A stretch of 64,000 nucleotides of DNA from Candidatus Mediterraneibacter merdipullorum (GCA_019117125.1 DXAL01000048.1:1-64000), one strand, 5' to 3'. Shown: positions 47,598 through 57,500, numbered from the stretch's first letter. The notes: generated by a model from the sequence alone, not told the origin. Program-made: numbers and translations.

Positions 47598-49401
47598 GTC
47601 GATGCAGTACACAGACGATCTGGATTTTGAAGTGCCGGAACATGCCGGCAGGACGGTCCTGCGGCTCTGGCAGACTATGGGACGGCAGCGTCTCCGGCTG
47701 GTCATTGTGGCGGTCTCGGTAGTCTTTTATACCCTTCTCTCCGTGGCGGCTCCGGTCTACAGCGCAAAAATTGTGGATTTGCTGTTCGGGGAAGTGCAGG
47801 CGGCTGTGTCCGGAGAGCGCGTCTTCCGCGTGACGTGGGAGCACGGAGGGAGGGAAATCCTGTTCCTGCTCTTTATCTATACGGTGACCGGCATCCTGTA
47901 TACATTTCAGAGTTTTCTGATGGCGGGGTTTGCAGAGCGTCTGAGCCTGGAGCTGCGCACCCGGATCAGCCGCAAGCTGAACCGGCTCCCCCTTTCTTTC
48001 TATGACGGACACAGACCGGGGGAGGTTTTAAGCCGTGCCACCAACGACCTGGACAAGATGTCGGAAGTGCTGCAGACCGGACTTTTAAAACTGTTCACTG
48101 CAGCCGGGATGGTTGTCGGGTCCCTTGTGATGATGTTCTGGTTCCATGCCGGACTGACCCTGATCTTTCTCTTCTTTACGGTTCTGTCCATGATATCTAC
48201 GAAGATATTTGCGGGGAAGACGCTGCAGTGCGCTGCCAGACGGCAGCAGGCAGTCAGCCGGGTCACCGGCCAGGTGGAAGAGTCCTACAGCGGGCGCACG
48301 GTGATACGTGCGTTCAACCGGGAAGAAAAGAGTGCTGCCGATATGAGAGAGGCGGTGGAAGAACTGGCGGATGCATCCCGCAGGGCGGACTTTATGATGA
48401 ATGCGGTGAATCCGTTTATCCGTCTGGTGAACCGGCTCGGACAGGCGGTCATCGCGGTCCTGGCGGGAAAGCTCCTTTTAGACGGCACTCTCAGCGTGGG
48501 CGTGTTTCAGGCATTTTTCCAGTATGTATATCAGGCGTCAGAGCCGCTGACAGAGGCGGCGTATATGCTCAATTCCCTCCAGTCGTCCATCGCGTCGGTG
48601 GAGCGCATCTTCCGTCTGCTGGATGAGGAAGAGATAAAAAAAGACCCTGCAGACGCCATCAACTGTTCCGGCGTGGAGGGACGGGTGGAATTTCGCCATG
48701 TGAGATTCGGCTATTCGCCGGACCGTCTGCTGATGGAAGATATCAGCTTCACGGCAGAGCCCGGACAGAAGATTGCCGTCGTCGGAAGCACGGGGGCGGG
48801 AAAGACGACGCTTATCAATCTGCTGATGCGCTTTTACGAGGTGGACGGCGGACAGATACTCCTGGATGGAAGAGATACGTCCCGGATGACTTATGCCGGA
48901 CTGCGGGAGCACTTCGGCATGGTGCTCCAGGACACCTGGCTTTTTGACGGGACTATCGCGGAAAATATCGCCTACGGGCGTCCGGATGCTTCCATGGAGG
49001 ATATCATCCGCGCGGCAAAAGCGGCGCGGGCGGACTTTTTTATCCGGACGCTGCCGGACGGGTATGATACGAGGCTGAGCGGCGACGGGGAAACCCTTTC
49101 CGCGGGGCAGCGGCAGCTTCTTACCATTGCCCGGGTGATGCTGTGCGACCCGGCGGTGCTCATACTCGACGAGGCGACTTCCAGTGTGGATACCCGCACC
49201 GAAATGGAGATAAGCGGCGCCATGGACCGGCTGATGAAGGGCAGGACCAGCTTTGTGATTGCCCATCGCCTCTCAACCATCGTGGATGCAGACCTGATAC
49301 TTGTGATGCAGAACGGCGGCATCATCGAGCAGGGGAGCCACCGGGAGCTCCTCCGGGCGGGCGGAGCCTATGCGGGGCTGTACAACAGTCAGTTCGCATG
49401 A
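47584..49401 (+). CDS. ABC exporter half-transporter 2
   Basis: TM domain + GSTGAGKTTLINLLMRFYEVDGGQILLDG, LSAGQRQLLTIARVM, AVLILDEATSSVD. Confidence 0.95.
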   Translation: MSETESMQYTDDLDFEVPEHAGRTVLRLWQTMGRQRLRLVIVAVSVVFYTLLSVAAPVYSAKIVDLLFGEVQAAVSGERVFRVTWEHGGREILFLLFIYTVTGILYTFQSFLMAGFAERLSLELRTRISRKLNRLPLSFYDGHRPGEVLSRATNDLDKMSEVLQTGLLKLFTAAGMVVGSLVMMFWFHAGLTLIFLFFTVLSMISTKIFAGKTLQCAARRQQAVSRVTGQVEESYSGRTVIRAFNREEKSAADMREAVEELADASRRADFMMNAVNPFIRLVNRLGQAVIAVLAGKLLLDGTLSVGVFQAFFQYVYQASEPLTEAAYMLNSLQSSIASVERIFRLLDEEEIKKDPADAINCSGVEGRVEFRHVRFGYSPDRLLMEDISFTAEPGQKIAVVGSTGAGKTTLINLLMRFYEVDGGQILLDGRDTSRMTYAGLREHFGMVLQDTWLFDGTIAENIAYGRPDASMEDIIRAAKAARADFFIRTLPDGYDTRLSGDGETLSAGQRQLLTIARVMLCDPAVLILDEATSSVDTRTEMEISGAMDRLMKGRTSFVIAHRLSTIVDADLILVMQNGGIIEQGSHRELLRAGGAYAGLYNSQFA

Positions 49402-49591
49402 CGCTTGGCCGCGTTCTGTACAGACCGGGACAGCAGAGTGACAAAGCGCCTCAGAGCAGGACCACGTTCGTCACCGCGGCAAAAGGAAAATATTATCAGC
49501 TGTACACCGGGAATTTTGCAGCGTAAGATATCCGGAACAGTGTCATATCCCCCCGCAGGAGAGCATAGGCTTTCCTTACGGGGGTGTTTTT

Positions 49592-50782
49592 ATGATTTAT
49601 GTGGTAAAGAGCGGTGATACGCTGCAGAAGATATCGGGGGAGACCGGGGTCTCCGTACAGAAGATTGCTGCGGATAATCAGCTGAAGTACCGGGACCGTC
49701 TGGCGCCGGGGCAGGCGCTCCTGCTCCGGGGGACGGATGGGGACAAAGAACAGGGGATGGGGGCGGGCTTTTTGACAGGCGGCTACGCCTATCCGTTTAT
49801 CGACCCGCCGGTGCTGGAAGAGGCGCTTCCTGCACTGGATGAGGTGCTGGTCTTTTCTTACGGGTTTACGTTTGCGGGAGACCTGGTCCCGCCCCGCCAG
49901 GAGGAGCGGTGGATGCTGGAAAGAGCGCAGAGTATGGGAGTGCGGCCGTGGATGGTGCTGACGCCCTTCTCTTCCGAAGGGGCGTTTAACAACCAGCTTA
50001 TCCGGGCGCTCGTTGAGAACAGCGGGATGCAGGAGCGGCTCATCGGACAGATTCTGTCCGGGATGAAGGAAAAAGGCTACCGGGGACTGGATATTGATTT
50101 TGAATACATCCTCCCGGGGAACCGGGAGCAGTATGCGCAGTTTGTGGGGAAGGTGAAAGAAAAGCTCGGTCCGGAGGGCTTTCCTGTGACGGCTGCTGCA
50201 GCGCCCAAGACTTCCGGGCAGCAGAAGGGAATTCTGGTGGAAGGGGTGGATTACGCTCTGCTGGCAGAGCATGCAGATGCGGTCTTCCTCATGACATATG
50301 AGTGGGGATATACGTACGGACCGCCCATGGCGGTGGCGCCGCTGGATAAGGTGCGGGAAGTGGTGGAGTACGCGCTCACCCAGATGCCTCCGGAGAAGAT
50401 ACTTCTTGGGATTCCAAACTACGGATATGACTGGACCCTTCCCTATGAACGCGGCATCACCCGGGCAAAGACCATCGGGAATGAAGAAGCGGTGGAGATT
50501 GCAGTGGAAAACGGAGTCTCCATCGAATATGCATCCGTGTCCGAGAGTCCCTGGTTCACCTACCGGAAAAACGGGATGGAACATGTGGTGTGGTTCGAGG
50601 ATGTGCGCAGCATCCGGGCAAAGTGGAACCTGGTACGGGAGTATGGACTTTCCGGCGCGCGGTACTGGAATCTGATGCGCCCCTTCCGGGCGAACTGGCT
50701 GCTCATCGGTCCGGCAAAGAGGGGGCAGGGATGGAAAATACCGTGCCGCTCCCCATGGAAAGCCCGAGCAGAATGGATGTGA
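49592..50782 (+). CDS. LysM + GH18 (YaaH/SleL-like spore-cortex hydrolase) with an aberrant C-terminus
   Basis: MIYVVKSGDTLQKISGETGVSVQKIAADNQL; GYRGLDIDFEYILPGNREQYAQFV; YGLSGARYWNLMRPFRANWLL then an unrelated tail GPAKRGQGWKIPCRSPWKARAEWM. Confidence 0.88.
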   Translation: MIYVVKSGDTLQKISGETGVSVQKIAADNQLKYRDRLAPGQALLLRGTDGDKEQGMGAGFLTGGYAYPFIDPPVLEEALPALDEVLVFSYGFTFAGDLVPPRQEERWMLERAQSMGVRPWMVLTPFSSEGAFNNQLIRALVENSGMQERLIGQILSGMKEKGYRGLDIDFEYILPGNREQYAQFVGKVKEKLGPEGFPVTAAAAPKTSGQQKGILVEGVDYALLAEHADAVFLMTYEWGYTYGPPMAVAPLDKVREVVEYALTQMPPEKILLGIPNYGYDWTLPYERGITRAKTIGNEEAVEIAVENGVSIEYASVSESPWFTYRKNGMEHVVWFEDVRSIRAKWNLVREYGLSGARYWNLMRPFRANWLLIGPAKRGQGWKIPCRSPWKARAEWM

Positions 50783-50963
50783 GGAAGGTCATCAGAGAGA
50801 ATGCAGAGCCCACGGCAGCCAGGGCGCCTGCACCGAGAAACCGTCCGACGATGAGTGTATCCGCGATATTATAGCACTGCTGCAGCAGGTTGCCTAAAAT
50901 CATGGGGACGGCGAAACGCAGCATTGTTTTCATGACAGGTCCCCGGGTCAGTTCATATTCCAA
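50703..50963 (-). pseudogene. MATE efflux transporter, N-terminal fragment only
   Basis: MEYELTRGPVMKTMLRFAVPMILGNLLQQCYNIADTLIVGRFLGAGALAAVGSAFSLMTFLTSILLGLSMGSGTVFSI then unrelated PAPSLPDR*. Confidence 0.9.
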
Positions 50964-51022
50964 GTCAGGTCACATCGCTTTCTATCTGAAGTCATATCTG
51001 CAACATATGATAATCAGAGGGG

Positions 51023-51056
51023 TGTAAAATGTCAACAGATGTAAAATGTCAACATT
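51023..51056 (+). repeat. 17-bp tandem duplication upstream of cbiG
   Basis: TGTAAAATGTCAACAGA / TGTAAAATGTCAACATT. Confidence 0.9.
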
Positions 51057-51115
51057 GGCTATCATTTTTCCCCCATAGATAGTATAATGTCGGGAGAAAG
51101 AAAAGGACTTGGGTT

Positions 51116-52207
51116 ATGAAAGAGACAGAAATCAGGAACATTATCCTCTTCAGTTTTACCCGCACCGGAACTTCCCTGGCGCGGGAACTTCTGAAACGGC
51201 AGCCGGGATGGACGGCTTATGCGCCGGAAAAATATGTGGGGGAAGGCGTGCTTCCCCTTCCAAAAGAGCGGGAAAAATTCATCGGTGCGCAGTGGGGAAG
51301 GGCAGCCTTTCTTTTTATCGGGGCGGCTGGGATTGCTGTCCGGTATATTGCTCCGTGGGTGCGGGATAAATATACGGATTCCCCGGTCCTGGTCATGGAC
51401 GAGAGGGGCGCATATGTCATTCCGCTTCTGTCCGGTCATATGGGCGGCGCGGCGGTGCTTGCCGATGAGATTGCGGACCTTGCCGGGGCGACAGCCGTAC
51501 ACACGACGGCGACGGATGTACAGGGAAGGTTCGCGGTGGATGTGTTTGCAAAAGAGAATCATCTGACCGTCACGGACCGGACTGCGGCGAAAGAAATATC
51601 GGCGGCGGTGCTGGATGGGGAAGAAATCGCACTTTATATAGAAGACGCAGGATGGGACAGGGGACAGTCCGCCCTTCCGGAGGGACTTGTCTTCTGCCGG
51701 ACGAAGGAAGAGGCGGGATTATTCTGCCGCCGCATCATCATCGCCCGGGAACTGCCTTCCGGTTTTTCCGGCACATGCAAGGGCGCTCAGACAACGCTCT
51801 TTCTTAAGATGGAGCTGCCGGATATCATTGCGGGCATCGGCTGCAGGAAAGGGATTCCGGCAGAGGTTCTGGAAGAAGGCTTTCGTGAGATTCTGGAAGA
51901 AACGGGTGTTGCTGTGAGCCGTGTGAAGATGCTCGCCAGCATTGACCTGAAAAAAGACGAGCCGGCGCTCCGGAAACTTGCGGATACATACCGGCTCCCC
52001 TTTGTCACTTATCCGGCAGAGGAGCTGCGAAGAGTCCGGGATGTTTCATCCGGCTCGGAATTTGTGGAGAAAGTGACTGGCGTTGACAATGTGTGTGAGC
52101 GCGCGGCGCGCCTGTGCTGTGCGGATGGCATCCTGCTCCGGGGGAAAACCGTCCGGAGCGGGATGACCATGGCGCTTGTAAAATGTCCGGGGACCATCCG
52201 GTTTTAA
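51116..52207 (+). CDS. cbiG: Cobalt-precorrin 5A hydrolase CbiG
   Basis: FLFIGAAGIAVRYIAPWVRDKYTDSPVLVMDERGAYVIPLLSGHMGGAAVLADEIADLAGATAVHTTATDVQGRFAVDVFAKEN. Confidence 0.95.
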   Translation: MKETEIRNIILFSFTRTGTSLARELLKRQPGWTAYAPEKYVGEGVLPLPKEREKFIGAQWGRAAFLFIGAAGIAVRYIAPWVRDKYTDSPVLVMDERGAYVIPLLSGHMGGAAVLADEIADLAGATAVHTTATDVQGRFAVDVFAKENHLTVTDRTAAKEISAAVLDGEEIALYIEDAGWDRGQSALPEGLVFCRTKEEAGLFCRRIIIARELPSGFSGTCKGAQTTLFLKMELPDIIAGIGCRKGIPAEVLEEGFREILEETGVAVSRVKMLASIDLKKDEPALRKLADTYRLPFVTYPAEELRRVRDVSSGSEFVEKVTGVDNVCERAARLCCADGILLRGKTVRSGMTMALVKCPGTIRF

Positions 52208-52211
52208 CTGC

Positions 52212-52571
52212 TCAGTCGAGCATGGACTGCAGGGCGTCGTACCCGGTCTCTCCGGTCCGTATCTTCAGGGCGCTTCGGATTTCATAGCTGAAAATCTTGC
52301 CGTCGCCCATCTCTCCGGTGCATGCCGCCGTCCGGATGGCGTCGATGACTTTCGCTTCCCATTCTTCGGAAGATACGACAATCTCGAACTTGACTTTCGG
52401 GAGCAGGACGATATCCACTTCAGAGCCCCGGACAATCTCCCGGTATCCTCTCTGGGCGCCGCATCCCATAACCTGTGAAACGGTGATGCCGTTGACTTCT
52501 ATCTGACGGAGCGCATCTTTGACTTCCTCAAATTTTTCTTCTCTTACGATTGCTTCTATTTTAATCAGCAT
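52212..52571 (-). CDS. P-II family nitrogen regulatory protein
   Basis: MLIKIEAIVREEKFEEVKDALRQIEVNGITVSQVMGCGAQRGYREIVRGSEVDIVLLPKVKFEIVV...GEMGDGKIFSYEI; downstream of amt. Confidence 0.93.
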   Translation of the reverse strand: MLIKIEAIVREEKFEEVKDALRQIEVNGITVSQVMGCGAQRGYREIVRGSEVDIVLLPKVKFEIVVSSEEWEAKVIDAIRTAACTGEMGDGKIFSYEIRSALKIRTGETGYDALQSMLD

Positions 52572-52640
52572 GACCTGTACCTCCTTTTTATACCAGCGTG
52601 AGCCTGTGTCTGTACTGTGCACTTCCCTGTTCTGCCGGTC

Positions 52641-53879
52641 TTAGTCAAAACCGTTGAAGGACGGGTATGCCTGTTCGCCGTGCTGGGTGATGTCAAGTCC
52701 GAGCGTCTCCGATTTCTCATCTGCGCGGAGCTTCGTAAAGATACGGATGATGCCGATGCAGACAAGGGAGCCGATGACCGCCACGGCAATCGTTACCAGG
52801 ATGCTGATAACCTGTGCCGTGAACAGGCCGGTCTCTCCAAATACAAGACCGTCCCACCGGGCAACGGAGTTGATGGAGCTCTGTCCGAACAGTCCGGTCG
52901 CGATGCCGCCCCAGATGCCGCCGACGCCGTGGCATCCGAAAGCGTCAAGCGCGTCATCAATCTTCAACCGGTGTTTGATGATGTTCATCATAAAGTAGCA
53001 GATAGGGCTTACCAGGGCGCCGATGATAAAAGATGCCCAGATTGGGACGAATCCTGCTCCCGGTGTGATGGCGACCAGTCCCACGACAAGACCGGTGGAC
53101 GCTCCCACCAGGGTCGGTTTTCCGCCTTTCAGTGTGTCAATCAGCATCCAGGAAAGAAGTGCTGTGGCAGCGGAGACAGATGTAGTCATAAATGCATGTG
53201 CGGCAAGCCCGTCTGCCGCCAGCGCGCTTCCTGCATTGAACCCATACCAGCCAAACCACAGAAGCGCGGCTCCGAGTACGACGAAAGGAATATTGTGAAT
53301 GCGGTAAGATGTCTTCTCGTAACCGCGTCTTCTGCCAAGGTAAACGGCGAGCACCAGTGCGCTGACACCGGAACTGATGTGGACCACATTTCCTCCGGCA
53401 AAATCGACGGAGCCGATGGATGCCAGAAAGCCGCCCTGTCCCCATACCATATGCGCCATTGGATAATAGACGATGACAGACCAGAGGGCGATGAAGGCGA
53501 ACAGCGCCTTAAATTTCATCCGTCCGACCACGGCGCCGGTGATAAGCGCCGGAGTAATCATCGCAAACATCATCTGAAACGCGCAGTATACCAGATGCGG
53601 GATGCTGTCAGAATACGGTCCCGCTTCCCAGCCGACCTGAGAGAGCCCCAGCCATTCCAGACTTCCGATGAATCCTCCGTGGTCGCTCCCGAAGGAGAGC
53701 GAATAGCCGAACAGCGTCCACATAAATACGGAAAGCCCCATGATGGCAACACATGCCATCATCGTGTTTACAACATTTTTTCTCCGGACAAGTCCCCCGT
53801 AGAAAAAAGCCAGTCCCGGCGTCATGAGAAAGACAAGCGCCGAGCAGACCATCATAAATCCTGTGTTTCCTGTGTCCAT
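52641..53879 (-). CDS. amt: Ammonium transporter
   Basis: MVCSALVFLMTPGLAFFYGGLVRRKNVVNTMMACVAIMGLSVFMWTLFGYSLSFG; FDAFGCHGVGGIWGGIATGLF-like motif. Start at the M of MDTGNTGF. Confidence 0.96.
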   Translation of the reverse strand: MDTGNTGFMMVCSALVFLMTPGLAFFYGGLVRRKNVVNTMMACVAIMGLSVFMWTLFGYSLSFGSDHGGFIGSLEWLGLSQVGWEAGPYSDSIPHLVYCAFQMMFAMITPALITGAVVGRMKFKALFAFIALWSVIVYYPMAHMVWGQGGFLASIGSVDFAGGNVVHISSGVSALVLAVYLGRRRGYEKTSYRIHNIPFVVLGAALLWFGWYGFNAGSALAADGLAAHAFMTTSVSAATALLSWMLIDTLKGGKPTLVGASTGLVVGLVAITPGAGFVPIWASFIIGALVSPICYFMMNIIKHRLKIDDALDAFGCHGVGGIWGGIATGLFGQSSINSVARWDGLVFGETGLFTAQVISILVTIAVAVIGSLVCIGIIRIFTKLRADEKSETLGLDITQHGEQAYPSFNGFD

Positions 53880-54005
53880 AGTAATACCTCCCATTTCCAG
53901 CAGAAATAACGGCTTTTCATGATTCCCCGGGGTCCGGCGCCAGGAGGAGCAATGCGCCCTGTGCCGGTCACAAAAAAGTGTGAAACTGCTCTGTGATGAT
54001 AAAGA

Positions 54006-54055
54006 AAAGGCGCCGGATGGTGAGAGTGTTTTTCGTCTCATCATCTGACGCCTTT
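54006..54055 (-). terminator. Long hairpin plus T tract in the 5' leader of amt (candidate attenuator)
   Basis: Reverse strand: AAAGGCGTCAGATGATGAGA-cgaaaaacac-TCTCACCATCCGGCGCCTTTTCTTT. Confidence 0.65.
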
Positions 54056-54216
54056 GTCTTTATGGCGCATAGTCTATCAGATGGCGTGTCAAAAATCAAG
54101 AAAAAAAACAGAAAAAAATGATATTTGTACAAAATTTAGAAAAAATTCGATAAAAAACAGAAAATATCGACTGATTCCACAAAAGCCGGAGAACGGCAGG
54201 CGCATCGCCATATCTT

Positions 54217-54633
54217 ATGCCGTCGGAGATTCTGGTAGTTCTTTGCCTCGGCTTTGTCAGAGGTGAAAATCAACCACTTGTAACCCCGGAAACGATTCGC
54301 TATAATGGGAAAGGAAACCGGCTGACAAAGCTGCTCGGGGTGCTGTTTTCCCCGAAGATAGATGCAGCGGCAAAAATAGACCGGCTCGAGCAGGAGTTTG
54401 AGATACCGATGGAAGAACAGATGGGAGAGGAGTTGAACCAGATGTGCAATCTGAGTGATTATGTAGTAAAAGTCAGTCTGCAGGAAGGCAGGGAGCAGGG
54501 AAAGGAACAGCTGCTCATGGAACAGGTGATGAAAAAGCATGCGAAGGGAAAGTCGGCTGTCGAGATAGCGGATGCACTTGAAACGGACGAAGAGACAGTC
54601 AGGAATATCCTGCGGAATGCGGGAAAGCCATGA
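54217..54633 (+). pseudogene. C-terminal remnant of an Rpn / PD-(D/E)XK family transposase-nuclease-like protein
   Basis: GNRLTKLLGVLFSPKIDAAAKIDRLEQEFEIPMEEQMGEELNQMCNLSDYVVKVSLQEGREQGKEQLLMEQVMKKHAKGKSAVEIADAL; catalytic N-terminal domain not seen. Confidence 0.65.
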
Positions 54634-55439
54634 CAGGCGGCAATACGGACAGAACGGGTCCTGAAATCCTGATTTTTGCAGGAACGACAGAGGGCAGGGA
54701 ACTGGCTGAGTATGCATCTGCCCGGTCAATCCGGTGTTTTGTGAGCACAGCCACCGGCTATGGAAAAAGCCTGCTTGACCATCTGGACTGCATTACGGTC
54801 CTTTCCGGGCGGATGGAGGAACAGGAAATCCGGGAATTTCTGGAAGAACAGGAAATCCGGCTTGTGATAGACGCGACCCACCCGTTCGCTCTTACAGCGA
54901 CGGAAAATATCAGAAATGCCTGTGAAATGTCTGCGCGGGGCCGTGAAATCCGTTACGTGCGGTGCATCAGGCGCTTCGGGGAAAAGCAGAGGGATAAAGA
55001 CATCCTGTATGTTGATTCCGTGCAGGCGGCAGTGAACTATCTGAAAAACACAGAAGGCAACATCCTGATTGCGACAGGGAGCAAGGAACTCCACCTGTAT
55101 ACGGAAATCGAAAACTACCGGAAACGCTGTTTTGCGAGAGTCCTCTCCACAGAGCCGGCGGTGGCACAGAGTGTCCGCCTTGGTTTTGAAGGAAAACATC
55201 TTTTCGCCATGCAGGGACCTTTTGGTACGGACATGAATCTGGCGCTGCTGCGTCAGACCGAAGCCGTTTATTTCGTGACAAAAGAGAGCGGCAGGGCGGG
55301 TGGATTTGAAGAAAAGGCGGAAGCCGCAGAGGAAGCAGGAGCAGTGCTCGTCGTGGTCGGGAGACCGGAGGAGACCGGGAACAGCCCGGAAGAAGTAAAA
55401 GAACTTCTGAGGGAATACGGCGGGATGCAGGACGCCTGA
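54630..55439 (+). CDS. cbiJ: Precorrin-6A / cobalt-precorrin-6A reductase
   Basis: EILIFAGTTEGRELAEYASARSIRCFVSTATGYG...VIDATHPFALTATENIRNACEMSARGREIRYVRCIR. Confidence 0.94.
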   Translation: MTGGNTDRTGPEILIFAGTTEGRELAEYASARSIRCFVSTATGYGKSLLDHLDCITVLSGRMEEQEIREFLEEQEIRLVIDATHPFALTATENIRNACEMSARGREIRYVRCIRRFGEKQRDKDILYVDSVQAAVNYLKNTEGNILIATGSKELHLYTEIENYRKRCFARVLSTEPAVAQSVRLGFEGKHLFAMQGPFGTDMNLALLRQTEAVYFVTKESGRAGGFEEKAEAAEEAGAVLVVVGRPEETGNSPEEVKELLREYGGMQDA

Positions 55440-55639
55440 AACAGAGCCGCCCGGACAGCGGAAAAAGGACTGCTCAAACCGTGCAAAAATTCCTTGCAAT
55501 GCCCATTTTTCTGTGATATACTACGAATGTTGCAAAAAAACACGCATGCGTATTTCTCTGACGGTGCCAAAGCCGGAAATCCGGACGGTCTCAGGGAAGA
55601 AAACATGCGGAAGATGAAAACCAAATGGAGGAAAGAAAC

Positions 55640-56410
55640 ATGAGTGTTATTTCAATGAAACAGCTTTTGGAAGCAGGTGTTCATTTCGGACACCAGACAA
55701 GAAGATGGAACCCGAAAATGGCTCCGTACATCTACACAGAGAGAAATGGTATCTACATCATCGACCTGCAGAAATCTGTAGGAATGGTCGACGATGCATA
55801 TAAAGCCGTTTCTGACATCGCTGCTGAGGGCGGCACGATTCTTTTCGTCGGAACAAAGAAACAGGCGCAGGACGCTATCAAGGCTGAGGCAGAGCGCTGC
55901 GGCATGTTCTATGTAAACGAGAGATGGCTGGGCGGTATGCTCACAAACTTCAAGACGATTCAGAGCCGTGTGAAACGCCTCAAAGAAATCGAGGCAATGT
56001 CAGAAGACGGAACATTTGATGTACTTCCGAAAAAAGAAGTCATCGCACTGAAAAAAGAGTGGGCAAAACTGGAGAAGAACCTTGGCGGTATCAAAGAGAT
56101 GAAGAGACTGCCGGATGCAATCTTCGTAGTTGACCCGAAGAAAGAGCGTATCTGCGTACAGGAAGCTCACACTCTTGGAATCACACTGATTGGTATCTGC
56201 GATACAAACTGCGACCCGGAAGAACTGGATTATGTCATCCCGGGCAATGACGATGCAATCCGTGCAGTAAAACTGATTGTCTCCAAGATGGCTGACGCTG
56301 TTGTCGAGGCAAATCAGGGAGCAGCTGCAGAGGCAGAGGATGAGTATTATGACGACGCTGCTTACGCTGAGACAGAAGCAGCGGAAGTGGAAGAGGCTGT
56401 AGAAGAGTAA
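55640..56410 (+). CDS. rpsB: 30S ribosomal protein S2
   Basis: [54 protein letters not shown]. Confidence 0.99.
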   Translation: MSVISMKQLLEAGVHFGHQTRRWNPKMAPYIYTERNGIYIIDLQKSVGMVDDAYKAVSDIAAEGGTILFVGTKKQAQDAIKAEAERCGMFYVNERWLGGMLTNFKTIQSRVKRLKEIEAMSEDGTFDVLPKKEVIALKKEWAKLEKNLGGIKEMKRLPDAIFVVDPKKERICVQEAHTLGITLIGICDTNCDPEELDYVIPGNDDAIRAVKLIVSKMADAVVEANQGAAAEAEDEYYDDAAYAETEAAEVEEAVEE

Positions 56411-56440
56411 TATCTTGATTTATTAATGGAGGAATCTATC

Positions 56441-57364
56441 ATGGCAATCACAGCAGGAATGGTAAAAGAGTTAAGAGAGATGACAGGCGCAGGCATGATG
56501 GACTGCAAAAAAGCTCTTTCAGAGACAAACGGCGATATGGACGCAGCTGTTGAGTTCCTGAGAAAGAACGGACAGGCAAAGGCTGAGAAGAAAGCCGGCA
56601 GAATCGCTGCAGAAGGCATCGTAAAAACAGTGGTAAGAGATGACAAAGTCGCAGCAATCGTAGAAGTAAACTCTGAGACAGACTTCGTTGCAAAGAACGA
56701 CGAGTTCCAGAGCTTTGTAGAGGAAGTTGTAAATCAGGTAGCAGATAATAATCCGGCAGACATGGATGCATTCATGGCTGAGCCGTGGGCTGCAGACAGC
56801 TCCAAGACAGTAAAAGACGCTCTTGTAGAGAAGATCGCAGTTATTGGCGAGAACCTGAATATCAGGAGATTCGAGAGAGTAGAGGCACAGAACGGATGCG
56901 TAGTTCCGTATATCCATGGCGGCGGACGTATCGGCGTCCTCGTAGTTGCAGATACAGACGTTGTAAATGACGACATCAAGACATGCCTCAAAAACGTGGC
57001 AATGCAGGTTGCTGCAATGACACCGAAGTATGTATCCCGCGATGAGGTGTCTCAGGAGTTCATGGACCATGAGAAAGAAATCCTTCTTGCTCAGGCGAAG
57101 ACAGAGAACCCGGAGAAGCCGGACAACATCATTGAAAAGATGATTATCGGACGTCTCAACAAAGAGATGAAGGAGTACTGCCTGCTCGATCAGGTATACG
57201 TACAGGACAGCGACCTGACTGTAGGAAAATACGTTGCAAAAGTTGCGAAAGAAAACAACGCAAACGTAACAGTAAAGAAATTCATCCGCTTCGAGACAGG
57301 CGAAGGAATCGAAAAGAAAGTAGACGACTTCGCAGCAGAAGTAGCAGCCCAGGCAGGGATGTGA
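56441..57364 (+). CDS. tsf: Elongation factor Ts
   Basis: [44 protein letters not shown]. Confidence 0.99.
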   Translation: MAITAGMVKELREMTGAGMMDCKKALSETNGDMDAAVEFLRKNGQAKAEKKAGRIAAEGIVKTVVRDDKVAAIVEVNSETDFVAKNDEFQSFVEEVVNQVADNNPADMDAFMAEPWAADSSKTVKDALVEKIAVIGENLNIRRFERVEAQNGCVVPYIHGGGRIGVLVVADTDVVNDDIKTCLKNVAMQVAAMTPKYVSRDEVSQEFMDHEKEILLAQAKTENPEKPDNIIEKMIIGRLNKEMKEYCLLDQVYVQDSDLTVGKYVAKVAKENNANVTVKKFIRFETGEGIEKKVDDFAAEVAAQAGM

Positions 57365-57371
57365 GCGTTTA

Positions 57372-57500
57372 GCACAAGCGCGACAGATATGGAAATGGAG
57401 CCGACGCAAGTTTACTTGCGGTCAGCTCCATTTTTATATCTACCGTGCGACGCACGGAAAGCGAGATGGAGCGAAGCGGAATCGAGCTGAGCGCTTGTGC
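57372..57500. repeat. Nested inverted-repeat element downstream of tsf, includes a terminator
   Basis: Outer arms GCACAAGCGC/GCGCTTGTGC; inner GGAGCCGACGCAAG..CTTGCGGTCAGCTCCATTTTT; CCGTGCgacGCACGG. Confidence 0.75.

Noticed and set aside
45711-47705. 664-aa reverse-strand ORF
   Set aside because: Antisense to the MarR/ABC genes; composition (Arg/His/Pro-rich) typical of shadow ORFs in GC-rich codon-biased DNA.
52617-53909. 430-aa forward ORF
   Set aside because: Antisense to amt, which has convincing Amt motifs on the reverse strand.
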